This document shows, piece by piece, positions 1 through 9,774 of a stretch of 64,000 bases of DNA. The first letter of the stretch is position 1. Each line of letters opens with the position of its first letter. Source of the stretch: Candidatus Altimarinota bacterium (GTDB lineage: Bacteria; Patescibacteriota; Gracilibacteria; BD1-5; UBA2023); NCBI GenBank assembly GCA_014377305.1, contig JACMPW010000003.1, forward strand, positions 1-64,000. The letters run 5' to 3'. The notes below the pieces were generated by a model. It was not told where the DNA came from, ran no database searches, and saw only the letters and a program-made list of their open reading frames with translations. The translations under genes were made by a program, and so were the position numbers.

Positions 1-40
1 AAATAGATACATATGTTGAAATAAAATTTATGCCTTAATT

Positions 41-877
41 ATGTTTGCAGGAAGAAAACTTATCATTGCCACAAAGCATAAAAAAGAAACTGTTATGGCA
101 CCCATTCTCGAAAAAGAGTTATGAGTAAAGTGTTTTATCGATGAGTCCTTCGATACAGATATCCTTGGTACATTCACTGGTGAAATAGAAAGGAAATGAA
201 CTCCTATCGCCACTCTCAGAGAAAAATGCATAAGAGCAATGAAAGCAAATAACTGTGATCTTGGTGTAGCAAGTGAAGGCTCATTTTGATCACATCCATT
301 GATACCATTTATTCATGCAGATGATGAAGGTATCATATTTATCGATTCTAAAAATAATATAGAGATCATTGCTAGAGAAATTAGTATGTCGACGAATCTC
401 AATGGAAAAGAAATAAAAAATCAGAAAGAACTTACTGAATTCAGCGAAAGTACAAAATTCCCTTCACATGCATTGATCTTGCGTAAATCAAGGAAACAAA
501 ATACAGATATTTATAAATGAATTACTGAGAAAACAGAACTTGATAAAATATTTGATTTTCTTTTTTCAAAATATTGATCTGTCTATATTGAGACAGATAT
601 GAGGGCTATGTATAATCCGTCGAGAATGCTTGTTATCCAAAAGGCAACGGAGAATCTCATTGAAAAGATCAAATCTCTCTGTCCTCACTGTCAGATGCCA
701 TGATGGGGAGTGACCGATGTAATCAAGTGACTGGAATGTAGTCTCTGTGGAAACCATACAGACTCAATACTCAGTTATATATATGAATGTACACATTGCC
801 ACTTCAAAAAAGAAGAAATGTATCCGCATAAGAAAACTACAGAAGAACCGACTTATTGTGGATACTGCAATCCTTAA
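41..877 (+). CDS. DUF6671 family protein with C-terminal zinc ribbons
   Basis: Conserved bacterial protein of the DUF6671 family; I know of no assigned activity. With TGA read as glycine the frame gives 278 residues from ATG to TAA. The first ~190 residues carry blocks I recognise from the family: GRKLIIATKHKKE, LGTFTGEIERKGTP, CDLGVASEGSFGSHP and HADDEGIIFID. The last ~60 residues contain four paired-cysteine knuckles (CPHC, CSLC, CTHC, CGYC), suggesting two structural zinc sites. Several in-frame TGA codons fall at glycine positions, including the one in GSFGSHP. It stands alone, upstream of a convergent tRNA gene. Family assignment is firm; function is unknown. Confidence 0.82.
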
Positions 878-929
878 AAAAACCTGATTACTTTTTAATG
901 AATGAGCTATTTAATTATTGAGTAAAATA

Positions 930-962
930 AAAAAATACTCCCAGATTTCTCTGGGAGTGTTT
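930..962 (-). terminator. Terminator downstream of tRNA-Phe
   Basis: Perfect stem ACTCCCAGA / TCTGGGAGT (937-945 and 950-958) with a 4-base loop, followed on the minus strand by a T-rich run. Looks like an intrinsic terminator for the minus-strand tRNA. The plus side is also T-rich, so it may work both ways and end the DUF6671 transcript. Confidence 0.75.
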
Positions 963-973
963 TATATTTTTGG

Positions 974-1049
974 TGGTGGCGAGACCCGGACTTGAACCGG
1001 GGACACATGGATTTTCAATCCATTGCTCTACCAACTGAGCTATCCCGCC
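974..1049 (-). tRNA. tRNA-Phe (GAA)
   Basis: A 76-nt cloverleaf on the minus strand. The acceptor stem GGCGGGA pairs with TCTCGCC (one G-U), the D-arm contains AGCTCAGTTGGTAGAGC, the anticodon loop is TTGAAAA (anticodon GAA, phenylalanine), and the T-arm contains GGTTCAAGTCC. The 3' CCA is encoded in the DNA. It is the only tRNA I found in the window. Confidence 0.96.
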
Positions 1050-1222
1050 ATGTAGATGGGTGGCATTATAGAGAAAGAGTATCAGAAAGCAAATCAAAAA
1101 ATAAAAAAATCTATAGTGATTCATGGAAAGTCTAATTTTCATCTTTTCATCTCACTTTGATGAGACAAGTTTAGAAAAAAGAAAGCTTTTCATCAGTTTT
1201 CTTTTTCATGTATTTGAATTTA

Positions 1223-1249
1223 TTGACATTAAAATAATATGATTATAGT
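1223..1249 (+). promoter_or_regulatory. Promoter-like sequence before the carboxylase gene
   Basis: TTGACA at 1223-1228 and TATAGT at 1244-1249, about 28 bases before the ATG of the acetyl-CoA carboxylase gene. The 15-base spacing is slightly short for a sigma-70-type promoter. This is a pattern match only. Confidence 0.5.
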
Positions 1250-1276
1250 ATATCTTACTAATAAGTATTCAATTCT

Positions 1277-4200
1277 ATGTCAACTTCTATACAGCTCCTT
1301 GACTCAGCCTATGCTGCTCTAAAGAAACAGATAAATGTTCGAGATTTTCGTACTGCACCTCTCGGTGTTACCTTCAGGGAAAGAGCTGAAACGGCAATGC
1401 GTATCTGAGCTAGATCACCTCTCTCGCTTGCCGCATGGAGTGCTATGGAGATCCTCATGAGATCGAACCATGCTGGGTATATTCCAAAATCTCCACTATT
1501 CCTCTCTCAAGAAGATACAGAGAAAATGAGAAAACATATCGAACAATATCCAGAAATCTATGGACAATTTGCTCTCGATAAGTACTGGAGCGATTATATC
1601 GCTTGTCATGAGAATCCAAAATCCAAATGGTGACTCGTAAGCATCATCACAGAAGTATTTTGAGGTGATATCACTCATGAGGGTGCTATCAGTATAGGAC
1701 GAGTCAAGATCGATGGACACAGATACCTTTTTATCTGACATGATAAGAATCATAACCAGTGACGAGCCAAGACTAGTGACCATGAGGCAGTTGTGAAGAT
1801 GTTAGCGAAGGAGAATCTATGATCATATGATCGTGTTGTATTCGTTGTTGATACTCCTGGTGCTGACTCATGAAAACAAGCAAATGAGTCTCATCAGGCT
1901 GCGATGATGTCACAACTCATCACACAAGTCGTCACTCTCGACAAACCGACCCTCACGATCCTAACGGGAGAAGGTGGATCTGGCGGTGCAGAGGTATTTT
2001 TTGGTACAGATCTCAGGATAGCACTCCCGAATGCATATTTCTCGACAATACATCCGATAGGTCACTCTGCTATCATCAAGGGCGTATACTCACCAAAAGA
2101 GATCGCATGGAGACTCGGTGTCGACGCCCCACACCTCCAAGAAAAATGAGTTATAGATGCTATAGCAAATATATCTCTCGCTAAATCTGAACAACAAGAG
2201 CTGTCCAAAGAAGTAGGTATCATAAAAAGGGCACTCTCAGATATAATCACATCGAGCTTTGTTCATATAGAAAACCGGCTCTCGTCTGCATGAAATATTC
2301 CACAAGGTGCGAGACGCATATTTCGATGACTCGACTTCAGTCAGAAAACAGCAAATATGCTAACATCTAGAGGGAGAAATCTCGCAACAATAGAAACTGC
2401 AATAGCAGATATAGCAAGATATGAAGTTGCTGGAGTGGTATCGAGTTTTGATACTGTAGTTGGCATCCCAGAGCAGAGTATTATTGGAGAGCGATTATTA
2501 CAATTTTTTAGGAGTGAACTCGAATCATCTCATCTGACCAAATTCAATATCATCAAAGCAATCGATACATTGATCACGTACGTATGAGATAATGCCTATA
2601 GTTCGAAGCTTGATGCACCAGTAAGGAATAATATTGTATGACTTATCAGGTCGGAACTCTATAACTATCAGTCACTCTTTGAGACACTCTCCGAGCTCAT
2701 AGAACCGAAGAATTATGATCGCTTTTTCTCTACTTCTGGGACCCATGCCAAGAGACTCATATCTGGAGATCAGGATTGACTCAGTTATGATAGAGATCAG
2801 ATCGCAACATTCCTCAAAGAAATATACGATGCAGCTCAACCACATCACATACACCAATGATATGATAATTGGAAACTATCACATCTCTCTTGGGTAAATA
2901 CTATGTTCGAGTCTAATAGAGAATCTCTCATCGAACTCACGAAACAATTCAAACAAGTACACTATGATCTCCCTGAGACGATCGTATCACTAGCACTCCT
3001 GCTCGAGGAGAAGTTCATAGCATCCCTACAAGATGATTGATATAATCCTACATTATCAAGTAGCGACAGTCTCACCATAGACTTCTCGAGCAAGGCTACC
3101 TATGAAAGAATCCGATACTATGAGTCAATTAGAAAACAGATATTTTGAAAGTGTAATTTTAGTGAAATAGAACGCAAATTTTTCACATCTTTCACCCCCT
3201 CTCATACACTCTTCTCTCGTGTACCTACTACGAGTCTCCAAGATAGAACAAAGCTCGAAAAAAACTCAAATCCTACTACCATGACGGGTTGGGGTCATAT
3301 TGGCTATAATCTAGAGACAGATCACGGGATACAATATCGAAAAATGAATCACCATTTTGGTGTAGTGATGCTCGATTTCTCTATCGAGTGAGGATCTATA
3401 GATGGAGCTGCTGCAGCCAATATCATACAGCTCATAGAGCAGGCTGCGAGGACTGAACGTCCAGTGATCATGTTCCTCCAATCTGCTGGGATGTATGTAG
3501 ACGGTGGGCCAGAGGCAGTATCGTCGATGACAGCCATCAACTTTGCTATTGCAGAATATTTCCGAAAAACAGATGGCAATCCAGATTGTTGTATATTCTC
3601 TATACCACTCTGAGTCTGTACTGGTGGTACGATTGCATCATTTGCTCAGGCACCATGAGTTATCACTCTTCCTCTCTCACTCTCTGATATCCCCTTTGCT
3701 GGTCGTATTGTTACTCTCGATCAGCTCCCTCTCCAGTCCACTCTCGCAGATCTCCAGATTGGCAAGTGAAATATCAGAGGTATCATCATGAATCCTTTTA
3801 TCTCAGAGAGTACTGCTGAACAGTTCTATCAGGCACTCAGATCACGTGGTGTCGATATCGCGATGCCGACACGAGATCTCATATCATATCTTGAGGAGTA
3901 TCTTGATGGATCCGCCAATACAATAATCACCAGGAGAAATCAAATAACATCAGTAGTAAAGACAAATACTGAATTATTCCACCCGTACAAAAAAGTCGCT
4001 ATACTCAACCGTGGTACTATAGCAGCGAAAGCCATACGCACACTCGATGCTATGAAAAAGGACTATATGGTACTCACAACCCAAGCAGATAAGGATCTGC
4101 CCTACGTGAAAAAAGCAAGTAAAAAATGAAAATCTACACAAATCAGTGACTATATGATGGATGAATATGCTATCATACAGGCTATCCGAGATACTGGTTG

Positions 4201-5824
4201 TGATGCCGTATATCTCGGGTATGGATTCTGGTCTGAGCGAGATAGCTTCATTGCTCTATGCGAGGAGCATGGTATCGTCGTCATAGGCCCTAACTCTAAG
4301 AATGTAGAACAAATGGGCGACAAAATCACGGCTCGTACCACATTCAAGCAGGTACTCAACAAGGTGGAACAAGTAGAAAAGGAAAGAGAGAAGTATGCAC
4401 CGGCTCATGGATCAGACGATATACTCGGTTGAAATGGGATCATACCCGATACGAATACTGCCATCGATGTAGCTCAAAAAATCGGATATCCTGTGATGAT
4501 CAAAGCAGTATATGGCTGAGGAGGCAAGTGAATCGCAAGAATAGAAAGTGATGAGCAGATGCGAGAACAGTTCGATATGATGAGTCGTACTGCAGTAGAA
4601 AATTTTGGAAATGGATCGATGTATATGGAAAAGGCTCTCGATAATCAGAGACATATCGAGGTACAGATATTCTCAGATATACATGGCAACGCAGTCTCCC
4701 TCGGTGTACGCGATTGTACTACGCAACGCAATAGGCAAAAGATCATAGAGGAGACAGGTGATCTCGGTATAGATACTGGAGCTCTCTCTCGACTCCAGGA
4801 TATCGCTATTGCAGTTGTGAGAGATATTGGATATGTCGGAGCTGGGACATTTGAGTTCCTCTATGATCCCATATCTGGTACATTCACATTCATGGAGATG
4901 AATACTCGTATACAGGTCGAGCATACTATCACTGAGCAGCTGATTCACGATACTGGTATCGACAAGATTATCAATCTCGTAGGACTCCAATTCGAGGTAG
5001 CCAGTGGTGGAACTCACAAGATACTCGAGTCTACCACAGCAGCTCGACTGGCATGAGAGCTCCAGAAAAATAAGAAACATGTGATGGAGGTACGTATATG
5101 TGCTGAGGATCCAGCAAAAAAATTTGCTGGAGTGAGTATGGCAAAGATAAAAAAATGGACACTCAATCTCCCAAAAAATATCAGAAAAAAGGTATACTTT
5201 GAGACGTATCTCTGAATATGAGATGCCATAAATCATACCTCAAAATATGACTCTATGATCGGGCAACTCATCGTCAGTGGCGAATCACGTGAAGAGTGTC
5301 GAGCTAATATGATATCAGCACTAGGATCACTCAAAATAGAGTGAATCCCAACCAATCAAGAATTCGCCCTCAGGATTCTCCAGAGTGATGCGTTCCGAGA
5401 TCGTACACTTCGCATCAGTAGCATGGATAGTGAACCAGATCAGTTTTTTGCGAATCTCACACCCTACGATGATAAGCAGATAGAATCAATATCTGAGCTA
5501 CGTGAAGATTCTGTAGTGCTCCAAGAGGGTGAATATATAGTTCGTATGGGTCAAGATATGAAAATCATGAACCCCGCAATACCTAAAAAGATAACAACAT
5601 CTAATAAAAATGAGTCTCTATTTGAAGTGAGCATGAATAAAGTCAATACTCAGATCACTCTCTGAGAGCTCTGAAGTGATAACTTCTATATCAAAGATAG
5701 TACTGGAAAACGCATAGATCGTCTCCCGGAATGAGAATGGGAAATCATCACCAACTCTATAGCGATAGAATCAAAGCGATCATATAGCCGTGGAAAATGA
5801 CTCTTCATTATCAAACCTGTTTAG
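1277..5824 (+). CDS. Fused acetyl-CoA carboxylase: CT-alpha, CT-beta and biotin carboxylase in one chain
   Basis: A single 1515-residue frame joins three subunits usually made separately for the first step of fatty-acid synthesis (acetyl-CoA to malonyl-CoA). Residues ~130-310 match AccA: IGHDKNHNQG, VVDTPGADSGKQ, GEGGSGGAEV. Residues ~690-850 match AccD: GVVMLDFSIEGGSIDG, FLQSAGM, PLGVCTGGTIASFA; the AccD zinc finger is not seen. Residues ~903-1385 are an AccC-type ATP-grasp biotin carboxylase: KKVAILNRGTIA, VYLGYGFWSE, IKAVYGGGGKG (two of these glycines are TGA), EMNTRIQVEH. The ~130-residue tail lacks the usual EAMKM biotin-acceptor motif; the nearest match is DMKIMN with Lys1429. About 380 residues between CT-alpha and CT-beta are unassigned. 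A biotin-ligase gene starts two bases after the stop codon. Domain calls are firm; the biotin acceptor is unclear. Confidence 0.9.
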
Positions 5825-5825
5825 T

Positions 5826-6704
5826 ATGTTGATCAGAGATAATACACTCGCTTGATTTTTTGGTACTGAGATACCACTGGCGAACTCATTGGTCCCATCT
5901 CCATTCTGAGAACTCATAGAGTCTCCTGGAGATAGCAATATCATATTGCTCGGGAGAGAACGGACACTCTATGACTATGATCTGCAAGATATCCTTACAT
6001 TCTGTGAGAACTATAGACACAGTATATTGACTGTACTCTGTGAGTGACTCTCATCTGCACGATGAAATGGAAAAAGACGATGGATCAATACTCAGCATGG
6101 GAAATCCAATTTTAGTGTCAATATATTCACGACACTCGATAAAAATCAATACCAATCAGTACAAGATCTCCAAGAGCGTATAGCCATGGGGATTATCGAT
6201 ACACTCTCTTGAATCAATAGCGACAATGTCAGTATTGCATACCCATTTCATTATTTGCAGGATGGTGGCAAGATAGCGGGACATCTCGTTCAGAAAAAAA
6301 GCATCAGTAAAGATACTGAGTTCTTGCGTATCGGTATCGGTATCAATACCGATACGCAGTCTCCTCTACTCCCCGATAATGACGAGCTCGTACAACATCT
6401 CTATCGACAACCTACTACCCTCTCTCTCGAGCCAAGCCGATGGATAGCACTCGCGACCGATCTACGAGACAATATCATACATAGCCTGGAATCAAGTAGA
6501 CACGATGAGTATATTCGATCGCTCAGTATAGGGCACTGAGATAGCGTGGAGATAAGTCATGATGATGGAACTATATCATTCTGAGAGAGTGTGATATGAT
6601 GACAATTCGACACTATCGATGCAGATGGGAGGATATATCTCATATGAGAGATGAATCCTCTCAGACTCTCTGATTATCATATACGGCTCATATCACATAA
6701 ATAA
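5826..6704 (+). CDS. Divergent biotin--protein ligase (BirA/BPL-like)
   Basis: Predicted to charge the biotin acceptor of the carboxylase encoded directly upstream (1 base between the stop and this ATG, clearly one operon). 292 residues. Family features: a GNGKRRW segment at about residue 80 standing in for the GRGRxGRxW ATP loop, then DGGKIAGHLVQ with the conserved lysine, and FLRIGIGINTD, the usual GIGINV strand. The catalytic-domain motif KWPND is replaced by AYPFHYL, which is odd. There is no N-terminal helix-turn-helix, so no BirA-like repressor role. A small C-terminal beta domain follows (DSVEISHDDGTISFGESV). Function is inferred from these motifs plus context; the substitutions make catalysis less certain. 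Confidence 0.75.
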
Positions 6705-6709
6705 GCATC

Positions 6710-7144
6710 CTATAGTTGCATCCGTAGCGGTGACTCGATAGTCCACATCTCATCATATTCCTCATCGGTCTCATGATCATAGCCGAGTATATGTAGAATC
6801 GAGTGGATGATGAGGATCTCGCACTCTCGCTCACAACTATGTCAGTGTTCCAGAGCTTGGGATACTATACGTGACTCACTCAGGATGATCTCCCCTGCGA
6901 CCTGATCTGCACTGAGATCTGAGAAGTCATCAAAATAATGAAAAGAGAGGACATCCGTCGTACTATCAATACCTCTGTGATCACGATTGAGAACCTGGAT
7001 CTCATAATCAGATAAGAATGCGATATTGAGGATTCCATGTTGTGGGATATCTAGCGAAGATGAGATCATCTCAAAAATTCGAGCAATACGAGATTCATCG
7101 ATAGGAAATGACTCAGGATGATTGAGGAATATAAAAGAAAACAT
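6710..7144 (-). CDS. ybeY: Endoribonuclease YbeY (rRNA maturation factor)
   Basis: Single-strand-specific metallo-endoribonuclease acting in 16S rRNA 3'-end maturation and ribosome quality control. 144 residues, typical size. The C-terminal zinc motif H-x3-H-x5-H is complete (HSILHILGYDH), and the upstream block TTDVLSFHYFDDF with a following GEIILS strand is typical. The residue before HSCERECEIL is glycine coded by TGA, so only code 25 yields the full motif. It lies 3 bases from murB in a minus-strand operon and converges with the biotin ligase gene. Confidence 0.93.
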
Positions 7145-7147
7145 ATT

Positions 7148-8047
7148 TTATTTTTTACTTGGGATATTTTCTATAATTCTCACCTCATTTTCGAGTTCGA
7201 TCCCTGTTTCTTTTTTGACTATTTCCTGAGTGAGTCAGACGAGTCAGATGAGATCAGATGGCGGACATGATAGTCCATCACTCATGAGGAAGTTCGCATG
7301 CAGAGTTGACCAATAGGCTCCACCATGGCGATATCCCTTGAGACCCACTCGCTCGATGAGAGAACCTGCAGAATTTTCTTTACTCGGATTTTTGAAAAAT
7401 GAACCACAGCTATTTCCTTTTGGCTGTTGATGCTCACGGAAGTATATATTGTCGACATCAGAGTGATATTTTTCATGTTTCTCACTGAGGTCAAAAGTAG
7501 CAGAAATCAAAAAAAGATGCGGATTATCCTTGAGGAAAGAATGCCGATATGAGAATCACATTTCTGATTTTGGTATAGTTTTCTGTTCATTTGAGAGCAT
7601 ATCGTACACCTCACATGAGACAAAATTTGACTCCGTCTCGAGACCAAAACACCCAGCATTGCCATATATAGCTCATCCGATAGAACCAGGGAGCCCGATG
7701 AATCGATGCCAGAGAGGTTGATAATATTTGGTTTCGAGCTGATTCGCTATCTCCCAGATAGACTCATCCGAGCTCGTATAGAGTATATTTGAGACGGTAT
7801 CATACTGCCATCCTGAGAGGGAGTTCTTGATAACTACTCACTCATACAGGTCGGATGCAAAGAGGAGATTGGTACCTCCACCGATGATAAGGAGTGGGAT
7901 CCGCTCATTTTGCGTCCACTGATATATCTCCGCGAGTTTCGCTATATCATCCTCACTTGAGAGCTCATAGAAATAGTCAGCAAAAACACGAGTCTGATAT
8001 CCAGAATAGTGACCGATTTCATGATTTTTGAGGAGAAAAGAAAGCAT
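7148..8047 (-). CDS. murB: UDP-N-acetylenolpyruvoylglucosamine reductase (MurB)
   Basis: FAD-dependent reductase that completes UDP-N-acetylmuramic acid in peptidoglycan precursor synthesis. 299 residues. FAD-binding motifs: PLLIIGGGTNLLF near residue 50 and GLPGSIGGAIYGNAGCFG near 115. The catalytic region has GNSCGSFFKNP, where the serine serves as proton donor, and the substrate-binding block LIERVGLKGYRHGGA with HANF. In-frame TGA glycines occur after DLYE and in the C-terminal region. Presence of MurB implies a peptidoglycan wall. It sits between yidD and ybeY, all reading the same way. Confidence 0.95.
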
Positions 8048-8067
8048 AAGGAAATTGTAGGGAAAAT

Positions 8068-8319
8068 TTATTTTTTGTCTACCGGATCATACCCTCACTG
8101 ACTCCATGGATTGCATCTCGTGATTCGAGCAATTCATTTTGCTGTTCCGATAATTGCTCATTTTTTCTCAACTGCCTCGATCATATAGTCACTACAACTC
8201 GGGATATGTCGGCAGTATGGAGTATGATCGAGCCCTCGAGCCCAGAATGAGTGATCAGGTGAGAGGGTTTTTTGATAGAGACGGACTGCTCTGATAATGG
8301 ATTTTTGGCATATATTCAT
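8068..8319 (-). CDS. yidD: Membrane protein insertion efficiency factor YidD
   Basis: Small (83 residues) protein that assists YidC-dependent membrane insertion at the inner face of the membrane. The family signature is clear: RLYQKTLSPDHSF, CRHIPSCSDYMIEA and ARITRCNPWSQGGYDP, where two glycines (in KKGAII and SQGGYDP) are TGA-coded. The ATG lies one base after the TAA of the upstream TPR gene, so translation is likely coupled. This gene is missed entirely under the standard code. Confidence 0.92.
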
Positions 8320-8320
8320 A

Positions 8321-8938
8321 TTACCAGTCTTGGGTTATAGTCGTAGATCAGCTCGACTGAGCTCGCTCGATGAGTCGCTCGAGATCACCACGATCGAGTC
8401 ATGCAGATGATGTAGCATTGCCGAGATATTTGTCTCGCTCTCAGGCAGTTTTTTTGAGTTCTATTTTTTTGAGTTCGACGAGCGTGGATCCTGAGTGAGA
8501 GAGAGGAGATTTTTCGGTAGTACCAGATCCTACTTTGGATTGTTGCTGTATCATCTTGATATACGCTATCTTCGCTGTCACTCTCTCAGATGAGGCAGAT
8601 GAGAGTGATCGATCATACATACGTATCACATCATCGAGTGATCCGCTCGTCGAGTAGATGAGATCACCGTAGAGCTCAGATACCTCTGCTTTCTTATTCA
8701 CAGTTGCATCGTTGAGGATGAGTGAGAGTACTTTTTTTGCATCACTATATTGTCCATTATTCGATTTCCAGATTGCCTCATTGTAGTGAGCTACCCATTT
8801 TGGATCTCATGAGTATTGGGTCATATCGTGAACTATATTTGCATATATGAGGGAGCTATTCATGATCAGTGATTGTCTCTCATTCACGATAAAAACAGCG
8901 AACATAGAGAAGAGAATGAAGAGTATTTTTATTTTCAA
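8321..8938 (-). CDS. Membrane-anchored TPR-like protein (BatC-like)
   Basis: 205 residues: an N-terminal membrane anchor (KILFILFSMFAVFIV) followed by a helical region. The segment WVAHYNEAIWKSNNGQYSDA, then VLSLILNDATVNKKAEVS, resembles TPR hairpins. The start is TTG because an in-frame TAA lies five codons upstream; this TTG overlaps the last codons of the VWA gene by ten bases. The C-terminal part is Ser/Thr/Lys-rich and probably flexible. Context (a VWA membrane protein directly upstream) recalls aerotolerance BatB-BatC pairs, but that comparison is inference. An internal ATG (MFAVFIV) would shorten the anchor. Confidence 0.7.
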
Positions 8939-9762
8939 CTTTTGATAGTATTATATCGGAATCTTGGCCATACTGATCCTAGAGTGATCAAGAGAACTCA
9001 CCATATTATGGAATATGATGATGGTATTGTATTCGAGTTTTTTGTTTTGGCAATATGAGCAAGGATATCCTCTCTTGCTCGGTCGGATAGTATGAGGTCT
9101 GCACCTATTGACTCCGATACACGAGAGAGGCGATCTGTATCACGAACAGAGTTGACCCGCTGGCCATCTGACTCCTTGTAGCGGGGACGTCCATCACTAT
9201 CATAGCCGAGGAGTATAGGTCATCAGGTACGAGTGCCAACTCCGATGAGCGAGATGGTGGGGGGAGTCACCCATCCAGAGAGAGTCGTAGTAGTGTCAGA
9301 GAACTCACCATCCGTGAGCCATACAATAGAGAGACGCTGTGTACTCCCATAGATGAGACGGATCATCTCGAGTGGAGTCGATATGCTACTGCCACCACCA
9401 TGACTCTCTATATTGATCCCATGTACTACGTCTGAGAGAGTCGGAGTATTGTCTGTCATAGGGAGCTCGAGTCGAGCTCATAGAGCTGCTGTCATGATAG
9501 CCTGTTCACCTCATCTCATAGCTGATCCAGATGTGACTATCTGCTTCGCAAAATCCAACCGAGATATCAGGAGTCCACTCCCTCCAGATATATCTGTGAC
9601 TGCCATGGAGAGAGAGTTATCGATGACCCAGAGTGTCCGCTCAGTCCCTCTATCCAGACTACGAGTGAACACAAATACAACACAGATGAGTCCAGACACG
9701 ATCAACACAAATCGAATACACTCAGATGTGAGAGATGATGAAAAATTGGTGGGGAGATTCAT
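8929..9762 (-). CDS. VWA-domain membrane protein (BatA/BatB-like)
   Basis: 277 residues. An N-terminal membrane helix (residues ~16-34, RFVLIVSGLICVVFVFTRSL) leads into a von Willebrand A domain. The metal-ion site is visible: WVIDNSLSMAV (DxSxS, residues ~48-52) and WLTDGEFSD. Another membrane helix is likely at the C-terminus (WGVLLITLGSVWPRF). Family knowledge: such proteins bind divalent metal and act in membrane-associated assemblies, often with a MoxR AAA ATPase; a MoxR gene lies elsewhere at 39.4 kb. It overlaps the downstream TPR gene, which suggests the two products work together. Confidence 0.8.
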
Positions 9763-9774
9763 AACTGTTATTTT

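Noticed and set aside
4673-5236. Minus-strand frame of 187 codons inside the carboxylase gene
   Set aside because: Antisense to the intact biotin carboxylase domain.
1277-5824. Standard-code reading: a chain of short broken genes with TGA stops
   Set aside because: Family motifs run straight through each TGA with glycine in place; spacing and frame are preserved over 1515 codons.
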